DNA of 15,489 bases from Spirosoma fluviale. Lineage in GTDB: Bacteria; Bacteroidota; Bacteroidia; Cytophagales; Spirosomataceae. The stretch spans positions 1 through 15,489 of the forward strand of contig CAMDSI010000031.1 of the NCBI GenBank assembly GCA_945906915.1, read 5' to 3'. Made by a program: the position numbers and the translations under genes. Position 1 is the stretch's first letter. Every line of letters starts with the position of its first letter. Positions 1 to 5,892 of the stretch are shown here, piece after piece. The notes beneath the pieces are model-generated. The model saw only the letters and a program-made list of their open reading frames with translations, did not search any database and was not told the origin of the DNA.

Positions 1-175
1 CACTGACATTTACGCCTGAAAAAAGGGGCATAAATTTCAATTTTTCATCCCAGGATTTCTGCAGTGTATCGGTTAATAAATAGTCGAAATTGTCCTCCGC
101 GCGTAGTCTCGCTATATGCTGAGCTGAAGAAGAAAATACAACGAGGCTGAAAAAAATAGTTACTAACTTATTCAA
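1..175 (-). CDS. Exported protein, 5' end only; possibly alginate-export-type outer-membrane protein
   Basis: This is the first 58 codons of a minus-strand gene that runs off the left edge. The N-terminus, MNKLVTIFFSLVVFSSSAQ, is a clear Sec signal peptide: one Lys, a hydrophobic core, and a likely cleavage site after SSSA. The mature part begins HIARLRAEDNFDYLL and continues to a WDEKLKFMPL stretch. That 'LR.ED..YL......WEKLK.(I/M)PL' spacing resembles the start of Bacteroidota alginate-export/porin-type proteins; this is recall, not a search, so the family is tentative. The start is taken as TTG at 175-173 because it places the signal peptide correctly. The only earlier in-frame option before a stop is TTG at 202, which would add an awkward RSIIYP segment and would overlap a weak -7-like TTCTTTTG at 200-207. 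A strong terminator lies upstream, so the gene is probably transcribed separately from the tRNA. Confidence 0.6.
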   Translation of the reverse strand, partial: MNKLVTIFFSLVVFSSSAQHIARLRAEDNFDYLLTDTLQKSWDEKLKFMPLFSGVNVS

Positions 176-220
176 GGGGTAAATAATGGATCTGAAGAAC
201 AAAAGAACTCATTTTAAAAC

Positions 221-251
221 AAAAAAACCACACGAGTTGTGTGGTTTTTTT
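221..251 (-). terminator. Rho-independent terminator of tRNA-Glu
   Basis: Perfect inverted repeat: A7 then CCACAC, a 5-nt loop (234-238), GTGTGG, then T7. The GC stem is 228-233 paired with 239-244 and the A/T tracts extend it to 13 bp. Read on the minus strand it lies 11 nt past the tRNA-Glu 3' end and ends in a T run. The structure is symmetric, so it could also stop plus-strand transcription. Confidence 0.9.
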
Positions 252-262
252 GCCTACCGAAG

Positions 263-334
263 TAGTCCGTACGGGAATCGAACCCGTGTTTCATCCGTGA
301 AAGGGACGTGTCCTAACCCCTAGACGAACGGACC
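263..334 (-). tRNA. tRNA-Glu, anticodon TTC
   Basis: A 72-nt cloverleaf read on the minus strand. The acceptor stem is GGTCCGT/ACGGACT (one terminal G-T pair). The D arm is GTCTA..GGAC. The anticodon stem is CGTCC/GGATG around loop CTTTCAC with anticodon TTC (reads GAA/GAG). The T arm is ACGGG-TTCGATT-CCCGT. The discriminator base is A and CCA is not encoded, so it must be added after transcription. It sits between its own promoter (354-385) and a strong terminator (221-251), so it appears to be a monocistronic tRNA gene. Confidence 0.97.
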
Positions 335-353
335 ATTATTTATTTTGGTGGCA

Positions 354-385
354 CAAAGGTAGGTTTTTCTCTTTTATATTCAAAA
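354..385 (-). promoter_or_regulatory. Bacteroidota-type promoter of tRNA-Glu
   Basis: On the minus strand, TTTTG (385-381) is followed after exactly 19 nt by TACCTTTG (361-354). This matches the TTTG / TAnnTTTG -33/-7 consensus of the Bacteroidota primary sigma factor. Transcription would start near 348, about a dozen nt before the mature tRNA 5' end at 334. Confidence 0.85.
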
Positions 386-403
386 CTACCTGCTAAAAAA
401 GAC

Positions 404-424
404 TAATTAATTTCTAATTAATTT
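404..424. repeat. AT-rich tandem repeat upstream of glgB
   Basis: TAATTAATTT occurs twice in tandem (404-413 and 415-424) separated by a single C. Each copy contains the self-complementary core TAATTA. It lies just upstream of the presumed glgB -7 region, where it could act as an UP-like element or a protein-binding site. That role is only inferred from position. Confidence 0.6.
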
Positions 425-428
425 TCGC

Positions 429-436
429 TATTTTAG
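429..436 (+). promoter_or_regulatory. Possible weak -7 element of glgB
   Basis: TATTTTAG is a 7-of-8 match to TAnnTTTG and ends 25 nt before the glgB ATG, a usual leader distance. No TTTG is found 19-21 nt upstream, where the AT-rich tandem repeat sits instead. The call is tentative. Confidence 0.3.
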
Positions 437-461
437 CCTAAACATTGAAGCAGAACCCCTT

Positions 462-2360
462 ATGGCGAACGTCCACCCCTATTCAAGACTAACCGATTTT
501 GACGTTGCTCTTTTCTTAAATGGCAAACATACAAGACTTTATGAGAAATTAGGAGCCTTCGAAATAGACCATGAAGGGTCGGTAGGAACGTTTTTTGCGG
601 TTTGGGCACCTAATGCTAAAAAGGTGTTTGTAACCGGGAATTTTAATAGTTGGGATCGTTATTCTCACCCATTATTCCCTCGCTGGGACTCATCTGGCAT
701 TTGGGAAGGCTTTATTCCGGGAGTGAAAACAGGGGAAACGTACAAATATGGAATTGAAACGGAAAGTGGGGAATATTTGGAGAAATTAGACCCCATGGGC
801 TTGTATTGTGAGGCTCCTCCTAAGACGGCGAGCATTGTTTGGAATACCTATAAAGAGTGGAAAGATACGAAATGGCAGGAGATTAGGGGCGCAAAGAATG
901 CCTTGAATGCGCCTATGTCTATCTATGAGGTGCATTTAGCCTCTTGGATGAAGACCCTGGAAAATGATTACCTGACATACGGTGATTTAGCTGTTAAATT
1001 GGTGAATTATGTGAAGGAAATGGGCTTTACGCACGTGGAATTTATGCCCATTATGGAATATCCCTATGATCCATCTTGGGGTTATCAAATTACAGGGTAT
1101 TTTGCTCCTACGGCACGTTTTGGCGATCCACAGGGCTTCATGCACTTAGTGGAAGCCTTTCATCAGGCTGAGATTGGCGTTATTTTAGACTGGGTTCCCT
1201 CCCATTTTCCAGGCGATGCCCATGGATTATACAACTTTGATGGCGGAAGCGCTTACGAACATCCTGATCCTAAACGTGGCTACCACCCGGATTGGAAATC
1301 CTATATCTTCGATTATGGAAAGAATGAAGTGCGCTCTTTCTTATTATCCAACGCCTTTTTCTGGTGTGATCGCTACCATGTAGACGGTTTGCGCGTGGAT
1401 GCGGTGGCTTCCATGTTATACTTAGATTATTCGAGAAATGACGGAGAGTGGGAACCTAACCAGTTTGGGGGCAACCACAACCTTGAAGTTATTTCCTTCT
1501 TGCAAGACTTGAATAGCCATATTTATGGCGAATTTCCCTATATCCAGATGATTGCTGAGGAATCGACGAGTTTCCCTGGGGTGACGAAACCGGTGTTTAT
1601 GGGAGGATTAGGTTTTGGCCAAAAATGGATGATGGGCTGGATGAATGACACCCTTCGTTTCTTCCAAAAAGACCCCATTTACCGCCAGCATCACCTCAAT
1701 GAGCTAACATTCTCTTTGATATACGCCTTCACGGAAAATTTCTGTTTACCTCTTTCTCATGATGAGGTCGTCTATGGAAAAGGCTCCTTATTGAATAAAA
1801 TGCCAGGCGATGATTGGCAGAAATTTGCTAACCTACGACTACTTTTAACCGAACAGTTTACACATCCGGGTTCTCACTTATTATTTATGGGTGGGGAATT
1901 TGGCCAAAGAGAAGAATGGAATCACACCCAAAGTCTCGACTGGCACCTCACAGAACATCATTCACATAAAGGAATTCAAGAAACGGTTAAAGCTTTAAAC
2001 CAGCTTTACCGCTCAGAGCCAGCCTTCTATAGCAAACAATTTAATCACGAGGGTTTCGAGTGGATTGAATCAAATGACCAAGGTAATTCGGTCATTTCCT
2101 ACATCAGAAAAGGGGATTCAGTGAAGCAACAAGTGATTGTTATCCTGAATCTAACTCCAGCTCCTAGAGATGGTTATCGGATCGGCGTGCCGCTTCCTGG
2201 TATTTGGAAAACCGTATTCAATTCAGATAAAGAGGAATTCGGGGGAAGTAATTACGCAGTTTCAGGTGCAACCATGACCGAAGAAATCAACTGGCAAGGT
2301 AAGGCCTTCTCGATCGCAATCAACCTCCCTCCTCTTTCAGCGCTCATTCTAAAAGCATAA
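462..2360 (+). CDS. glgB: 1,4-alpha-glucan (glycogen) branching enzyme, GH13
   Basis: A cytoplasmic enzyme that cuts alpha-1,4 glucan chains and rejoins them as alpha-1,6 branches during glycogen synthesis. An N-terminal CBM48-like beta domain (about residues 30-125, with VFVTGNFNSW and YKYGIE) precedes the GH13 barrel. The four conserved GH13 regions are visible: region I DWVPSHF (243-249); region II GLRVDAV with nucleophile Asp313; region III IAEEST with the acid/base Glu at 366/367; and region IV LSHDEVV with Asp434. The branching-enzyme signature GYQITGYFAPTARFG lies at 207-221, and a C-terminal all-beta domain spans about 535-632. At 632 residues it is a shorter family member lacking the extra N-terminal domain of long GlgBs. 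No other glycogen gene (glgA, glgC, glgP) is in the window. It is monocistronic, ending at a hairpin. Confidence 0.95.
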   Translation: MANVHPYSRLTDFDVALFLNGKHTRLYEKLGAFEIDHEGSVGTFFAVWAPNAKKVFVTGNFNSWDRYSHPLFPRWDSSGIWEGFIPGVKTGETYKYGIETESGEYLEKLDPMGLYCEAPPKTASIVWNTYKEWKDTKWQEIRGAKNALNAPMSIYEVHLASWMKTLENDYLTYGDLAVKLVNYVKEMGFTHVEFMPIMEYPYDPSWGYQITGYFAPTARFGDPQGFMHLVEAFHQAEIGVILDWVPSHFPGDAHGLYNFDGGSAYEHPDPKRGYHPDWKSYIFDYGKNEVRSFLLSNAFFWCDRYHVDGLRVDAVASMLYLDYSRNDGEWEPNQFGGNHNLEVISFLQDLNSHIYGEFPYIQMIAEESTSFPGVTKPVFMGGLGFGQKWMMGWMNDTLRFFQKDPIYRQHHLNELTFSLIYAFTENFCLPLSHDEVVYGKGSLLNKMPGDDWQKFANLRLLLTEQFTHPGSHLLFMGGEFGQREEWNHTQSLDWHLTEHHSHKGIQETVKALNQLYRSEPAFYSKQFNHEGFEWIESNDQGNSVISYIRKGDSVKQQVIVILNLTPAPRDGYRIGVPLPGIWKTVFNSDKEEFGGSNYAVSGATMTEEINWQGKAFSIAINLPPLSALILKA

Positions 2361-2372
2361 AGGTTTAGAAAC

Positions 2373-2405
2373 AATAAAGACTCAGAAAAATTCCGAGCCT
2401 TTATT
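2373..2405 (+). terminator. Hairpin terminator after glgB
   Basis: AATAAAG (2373-2379) pairs with CTTTATT (2399-2405) and CTC (2381-2383) with GAG (2395-2397), with one A-C mismatch between the arms and an 11-nt loop. It begins 12 nt after the glgB stop. The long A/T lower stem gives T-rich ends on both strands, so it may also stop leftward transcription coming from the pyrF-DUF2721 operon. Confidence 0.65.
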
Positions 2406-2408
2406 CAA

Positions 2409-2510
2409 TCCGCCTAAGTAGTATTTTTAATGACCAAAAGTCATTCAAAATCTTTGTTTGTATGAAATGTAAAAATTGTACACAAAAATAGTAAATAAAT
2501 TATAGGCGGA
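2409..2510. repeat. 102-bp intergenic segment bounded by 8-bp inverted repeats
   Basis: TCCGCCTA at 2409-2416 is the exact inverse complement of TAGGCGGA at 2503-2510. These are the only GC-rich words in a very AT-rich gap. Inside lies a smaller perfect hairpin, AATGAC (2429-2434) with GTCATT (2440-2445) and loop CAAAA. A leftward -7-like TATTTTTG is at 2490-2483. No open reading frame or target-site duplication is evident. The segment could be a decayed MITE-like element, a structured or small RNA, or a chance arrangement. The gap 2361-2555 holds no gene that I can support. Confidence 0.45.
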
Positions 2511-2555
2511 AAATATTTTGCACTTTATTTTTTAATATTTAGATAAAAAATAGCA

Positions 2556-2963
2556 TTATTTCCTTTTGTTAATGATCTCTTCCATATCGGAAAGTTCCAC
2601 CTCTAGGGCTTTGGTAGAAATCGTAATCTCCCAAGCACTTAATGCTAAAGAGATACACATCCCTAAGAGTCCTATACCGAAGAACCAGCGAGCTGCTACC
2701 TGCAGATTCATAAACAACAAAAACATACAAATAACGCTCAAAATCAAACTTATAATCGCGATAATCTGCATACGTTGGATCAACTTCATCCGTAGACGTA
2801 AATTAGTAATCTGCAACACAATCGCATCATCTGGATTCTGCTGAAATTTCTCATGCAAACCGCGAATCAAGGACGCCATCGACATAAATCGATTCGTAAA
2901 TGCGATCATCAACAAGGAAACCGTTGAGAACAATAAAGCCGGAGTACCGATGCTTAATTCCAT
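2556..2963 (-). CDS. DUF2721 family membrane protein
   Basis: A 135-residue integral membrane protein of unknown function. The N-terminus STPALLF-type motif (here IGTPALLFSTVSLLMIAFTNRF, residues 5-26) matches my recollection of the DUF2721 family. Three hydrophobic segments are predicted at about 5-22, 66-85 and 92-112. Between the first two lies a charged cytoplasmic-type stretch (33-62, with several Arg/Lys), and the C-terminus is an acidic/basic tail (120-135) that could form a short helix. The gene starts 1 nt after the pyrF stop, so it is almost certainly co-transcribed and probably translationally coupled. Nothing in the protein suggests a role in pyrimidine synthesis, and the pairing may only share expression. 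Confidence 0.8.
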   Translation of the reverse strand: MELSIGTPALLFSTVSLLMIAFTNRFMSMASLIRGLHEKFQQNPDDAIVLQITNLRLRMKLIQRMQIIAIISLILSVICMFLLFMNLQVAARWFFGIGLLGMCISLALSAWEITISTKALEVELSDMEEIINKRK

Positions 2964-2964
2964 G

Positions 2965-3789
2965 TTATTTATAGTAAAGATCTAATAATTGATTCATTTC
3001 CTCTTGCACTTTTTTCGCCTCTCTAGCGGCAGAAACAGTCGTATCATCCCCTGCATAGATAATCCCACGAGATGAATTCACGAGAAGTCCTACCTTTTTA
3101 TTCATCCCAAATTTCGCCACATCAGCTAAACTCCCCCCCTGAGCACCTACGCCAGGAACTAAGAAGAAATTATCTGGTGCGATTTCGCGGACTTTGGCCA
3201 TATAATCAGACCTAGTGGCGCCAATGACGAACATTAATTCATCTGCAGAACCCCATTCCATCGCTTTGCGCATTACCTTTTCATACAAGGTTATGCCATT
3301 TTCATCTTTTAATTGCTGAAAATCAGTACTTCCGGGATTAGAAGTTAAGGCCAAAAGAATCACCCATTTAGCTGAAAACTGCAAGAAAGGACTCACGGAA
3401 TCCTCTCCCATGTAGGGTGCAACTGTCACCGAATCGAAGTCGAAGCCAGCAAAAGCTGGATCGAAGAAGGTTTGAGCGTATTTAGTAGCCGTATTTCCAA
3501 TGTCCCCCCGTTTCGCATCCGCAATGGAAAACACGTCTTTAGGCATATATTCCATCGTTTTCTGCAAACTTTCCCAGCCAGCAGGTCCCAATGCTTCGTA
3601 AAAAGCAATATTAGGCTTATAAGCGACTGCATAAGGCAAAGTAGCATCAATGACAGCCTTATTAAAAGAGAAAATGGGATCCTTTTCCGTTTTAAATCGA
3701 CTCGGAATTAACGTGATATCGGTATCCAAACCCACGCACAAAAAAGACCTCTTCTGTTCAATTTGCTTAATTAATTCCGCTGAATTCAT
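2965..3789 (-). CDS. pyrF: Orotidine 5'-phosphate decarboxylase (type 2)
   Basis: Catalyses the last step of UMP synthesis, decarboxylating OMP. The 274-residue product has the length of the larger, type 2 PyrF family. Visible motifs: FLCVGLDTD (17-24); YKPNIAFYEALG (58-68); the catalytic DAKRGDIGNT (91-100, with Asp91, Lys93, Asp96); VAPYMGEDS (123-131); ALTSNPGS (147-154); and the phosphate-binding PGVGAQGG (212-219) with NSSRGIIYA (238-246). The reading frame is open back to 3873, but I place the start at ATG 3789. The residues before it (FGGERDRFVAKL...) are not PyrF-like, and a perfect promoter at 3822-3852 puts the transcription start near 3815, downstream of 3873. It heads an operon with the DUF2721 gene. 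pyrR and pyrB lie nearby on the opposite strand. Confidence 0.95.
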   Translation of the reverse strand: MNSAELIKQIEQKRSFLCVGLDTDITLIPSRFKTEKDPIFSFNKAVIDATLPYAVAYKPNIAFYEALGPAGWESLQKTMEYMPKDVFSIADAKRGDIGNTATKYAQTFFDPAFAGFDFDSVTVAPYMGEDSVSPFLQFSAKWVILLALTSNPGSTDFQQLKDENGITLYEKVMRKAMEWGSADELMFVIGATRSDYMAKVREIAPDNFFLVPGVGAQGGSLADVAKFGMNKKVGLLVNSSRGIIYAGDDTTVSAAREAKKVQEEMNQLLDLYYK

Positions 3790-3810
3790 GTGAAAGAAGG
3801 AAAATAGGAT

Positions 3811-3818
3811 TAATTTTG
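3811..3818 (+). promoter_or_regulatory. Putative -7 element of rfbC
   Basis: TAATTTTG is a full match to TAnnTTTG, with no clear TTTG 19-21 nt upstream. The predicted start near 3824 leaves a leader of about 30 nt. It lies 3 bp from the oppositely oriented pyrF -7 element (3822-3829). Confidence 0.55.
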
Positions 3819-3821
3819 CAA

Positions 3822-3852
3822 CAAATCTATCCCTTTCCCCGCCAAAAACAAA
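3822..3852 (-). promoter_or_regulatory. Promoter of the pyrF-DUF2721 operon
   Basis: On the minus strand, TTTG (3852-3849) is followed after exactly 19 nt by TAGATTTG (3829-3822), a full match to the Bacteroidota consensus. The transcription start should fall near 3815-3817, giving a leader of about 26 nt to the ATG at 3789. The -33 element sits only 3 nt from the rfbC ATG at 3856. Confidence 0.85.
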
Positions 3853-3855
3853 CGA

Positions 3856-4395
3856 ATGGAATTCATTAAACACAATTTATCTGGAGTCATTGAATGCGTA
3901 CCCACAAAATTTCACGATGATCGCGGATATTTTTACGAATCCTATAATCAGAAGCGCTTTGCAGCCAATGGAATCACGGAGGATTTTGTGCAGGATAATT
4001 TTTCTTACTCTACGAAAGGCGTCCTTAGGGGACTTCACTTCCAGAACCATCCCGAAGGACAAGGCAAATTAGTTCGAGTAATGACGGGTAAGGCTTTAGA
4101 TGTGGTGGTGGATTTACGTCAGGACTCCCCTACCTTCGGACAGCACGAAACATTCGTTCTAGATGCAGATAAGGGCAATATGCTCTATGTGCCTATCGGA
4201 TTTGCACATGGTTTTATGGCCTTAGAAGAGACTATTTTTGTCTATAAATGCACGAATTTTTGGAATAAAGACGCAGAATCAGGTATTCGCTGGAATGACC
4301 CTAATTTAGGTATCGATTGGGGTATTAAAAATCCAATTGTATCTGATAAGGACCAAATACTACCCGATTTCGACCCTAATCAGGTAATCTTTTAA
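3856..4395 (+). CDS. rfbC: dTDP-4-dehydrorhamnose 3,5-epimerase
   Basis: A cupin-fold enzyme that epimerises C3 and C5 of dTDP-4-keto-6-deoxyglucose on the way to dTDP-L-rhamnose, a precursor for surface polysaccharides. At 179 residues it has the normal length. Family motifs: DDRGYFYESYNQKRF (21-35); QDNFSYSTKGVLRGLHFQ (46-63), with the catalytic His61; GKLVRVMTGKALDVVVDLR (70-88), with Lys71; YVPIGFAHGF (111-120); and Tyr130 followed by KCT, the likely general acid. The gene is isolated from rfbA, rfbB and rfbD, which often accompany it. It diverges from pyrF through a compact shared promoter region and ends 25 nt before pyrR, which appears to have its own promoter. Confidence 0.95.
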   Translation: MEFIKHNLSGVIECVPTKFHDDRGYFYESYNQKRFAANGITEDFVQDNFSYSTKGVLRGLHFQNHPEGQGKLVRVMTGKALDVVVDLRQDSPTFGQHETFVLDADKGNMLYVPIGFAHGFMALEETIFVYKCTNFWNKDAESGIRWNDPNLGIDWGIKNPIVSDKDQILPDFDPNQVIF

Positions 4396-4407
4396 AAAAA
4401 ATTATAG

Positions 4408-4415
4408 TATCTTTG
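4408..4415 (+). promoter_or_regulatory. -7 element of pyrR-pyrB, very close to the start codon
   Basis: TATCTTTG is a full TAnnTTTG match ending 5 nt before the pyrR ATG (4421). With the usual -7 geometry, transcription would begin at or within a couple of nt of the ATG, giving an essentially leaderless mRNA. No TTTG is present 19-21 nt upstream (that region is the end of rfbC plus an A run). Confidence 0.6.
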
Positions 4416-4420
4416 CAATA

Positions 4421-4963
4421 ATGACTCGTAAGCTGATTTTATCAAGCCCATTACTCGAAATAACCATATCTCGGTTATGCCAAGAGCTCATTGAAAATCA
4501 AATCAAAGACGTTGAAACAGTTATTTTAGGCTTGCAGCCTCGGGGTATTTATTTTGCCGAGCGTATTGCTAAAGAATTGAGTAAACACCTCGAAAAAGCC
4601 CCTAGTGTAGGAAAAATAGATGCTACGTTCTTCCGGGACGATTACCGCCGTAGAGAAACCGTATCGCCTAATTCAACCGATGTTCCCTTCCTAATCGAAA
4701 ATAAGCGTGTCATTTTAGTGGATGACGTTTTAGCCACGGGCCGGATGGTTCGGGCGGCGCTGGATGCGATGAATAGTTTTGGGAGACCCGCTAAAGTAGA
4801 ATTATGTGTCTTAATAGACCGTATATATAATCGTGATTTGCCTATAAACGCAGATTATGTAGGTAAAAGTGTAAATACCTTACCTACCGAGAAAGTACTC
4901 GTAGAATGGACGGAACAAGGCCATGAAGCGGATAGAATTTGGTTAATTCCTCAACAACCCTGA
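4421..4963 (+). CDS. pyrR: PyrR-family uracil phosphoribosyltransferase / pyr regulator
   Basis: A 180-residue type I phosphoribosyltransferase of the PyrR family, which in Firmicutes binds pyr mRNA and also converts uracil plus PRPP to UMP. Seen here: LGLQPRGIYFAERIA (37-50); the flexible-loop region TFFRDDYRRRE (69-79); the PRPP-binding VILVDDVLATGRM (97-109); and LIDR..NRDLPINADYVGK (131-149). The PRPP-site residues needed for catalysis look intact. Compared with B. subtilis PyrR as I recall it, three positions reported to contact RNA differ (Thr18 to Ser17, His22 to Gln21, Arg146 to Asn143), while Arg141 and Lys152 are kept (Arg138, Lys149). Attenuator binding is therefore doubtful. pyrB follows 8 nt after the stop, so the two form an operon. 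It could serve mainly as a UMP-salvage enzyme. Confidence 0.88.
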   Translation: MTRKLILSSPLLEITISRLCQELIENQIKDVETVILGLQPRGIYFAERIAKELSKHLEKAPSVGKIDATFFRDDYRRRETVSPNSTDVPFLIENKRVILVDDVLATGRMVRAALDAMNSFGRPAKVELCVLIDRIYNRDLPINADYVGKSVNTLPTEKVLVEWTEQGHEADRIWLIPQQP

Positions 4964-4971
4964 TAAGAACT

Positions 4972-5892
4972 ATGCTAAAGTCGCCACATTTATTAGGAAT
5001 CAAAGATCTGGATGAAGAATCCATTCAATTGATTGTTAAAACGGCCAGAGAATTTAAAGAGGTCCTAAATAGACCGATTAAAAAAGTTCCTTCTCTACGT
5101 GATGTGACGATTGCCAATATCTTCTTTGAGAATTCCACCCGTACCCGTTTATCCTTTGAATTAGCGGAGAAAAGACTTTCAGCCGACACCATTAACTTCT
5201 CAGCATCAGGAAGTTCCGTAAAAAAAGGAGAAAGCTTACTCGATACGGTCAATAACATCTTAGCCATGAAAGTGGATATGATCGTGATGCGCCACGCGAG
5301 TCCAGGGGCCCCGCATTATTTAGCGAAACACATCAAGGCGAATATCATCAACGCAGGTGACGGAACGCATGAGCATCCCACGCAAGCCTTATTAGATACC
5401 TTCTCCCTACAAGAAAAATTGGGAGATTTAGCCGGCAAAAAAATCGCCATCATCGGGGATATATTGCATTCCAGAGTTGCCTTATCTAACATTTATGCCT
5501 TGAAGAAACAAGGAGCTGAAGTTCGCTTGTGCGGACCTAGCACCTTGATTCCGAAGCATATACAAAGTCTAGGAGTGGAAGTATCACACGATGTGAAAAG
5601 TACATTGGCTTGGTGTGATGCGGCGAACGTCCTTCGCATTCAACTAGAAAGACAACAAATCAAATACTTCCCTAGCCTGCGCGAATACTCACAATTCTTC
5701 GGGATTAATCGCGCAATGCTAGAAGAACTGCCTAAAGAAATCATTTTGATGCACCCTGGACCGATTAACCGCGGGGTGGAATTAAGCTCAGATGCGGCAG
5801 ATTCACCGCATTCGATCATCTTAGATCAGGTAGAAAACGGGGTTGCGGTCAGAATGGCCGTGCTTTATTTACTCGCTTCGAGAGCTTCGTAA
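4972..5892 (+). CDS. pyrB: Aspartate carbamoyltransferase, catalytic chain
   Basis: Condenses carbamoyl phosphate with aspartate, the committed step of pyrimidine synthesis. The 306-residue chain has the expected order of motifs: the carbamoyl-phosphate loop FFENSTRTRLSFE (51-63); SASGSSVKKGES (77-88), with the 80s-loop Ser and Lys; MRHASPGAPH (106-115); HEHPTQALLD (133-142); IGDILHSRVALSN (161-173); and HPGPINRGVE (261-270), followed by the substrate-closing C-terminal domain. ATG 4972 is chosen because it starts 8 nt after the pyrR stop. An in-frame TTG at 4939 would overlap pyrR and add a non-homologous tail. No pyrI regulatory-chain gene follows. The last 28 bp overlap the convergent GT9 gene. 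Confidence 0.96.
   Translation: MLKSPHLLGIKDLDEESIQLIVKTAREFKEVLNRPIKKVPSLRDVTIANIFFENSTRTRLSFELAEKRLSADTINFSASGSSVKKGESLLDTVNNILAMKVDMIVMRHASPGAPHYLAKHIKANIINAGDGTHEHPTQALLDTFSLQEKLGDLAGKKIAIIGDILHSRVALSNIYALKKQGAEVRLCGPSTLIPKHIQSLGVEVSHDVKSTLAWCDAANVLRIQLERQQIKYFPSLREYSQFFGINRAMLEELPKEIILMHPGPINRGVELSSDAADSPHSIILDQVENGVAVRMAVLYLLASRAS

Noticed and set aside
335..461. Possible riboswitch or leader RNA upstream of glgB
   Set aside because: The stretch is explained by the tRNA promoter and the AT-rich repeat. I see no conserved riboswitch core or multi-stem structure.
2566..2844. A 92-residue plus-strand frame antisense to the DUF2721 gene
   Set aside because: The minus-strand frame has a coherent three-helix membrane topology and operon spacing; this one does not.
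3790..3873. A longer pyrF start adding 28 residues
   Set aside because: The segment lies over and upstream of a perfect promoter whose transcript begins near 3815, it runs into rfbC coding sequence, and its translation does not resemble PyrF.
4939..4971. A TTG start for pyrB overlapping the pyrR end
   Set aside because: The ATG at 4972 gives the standard N-terminus and a normal 8-nt operon gap.
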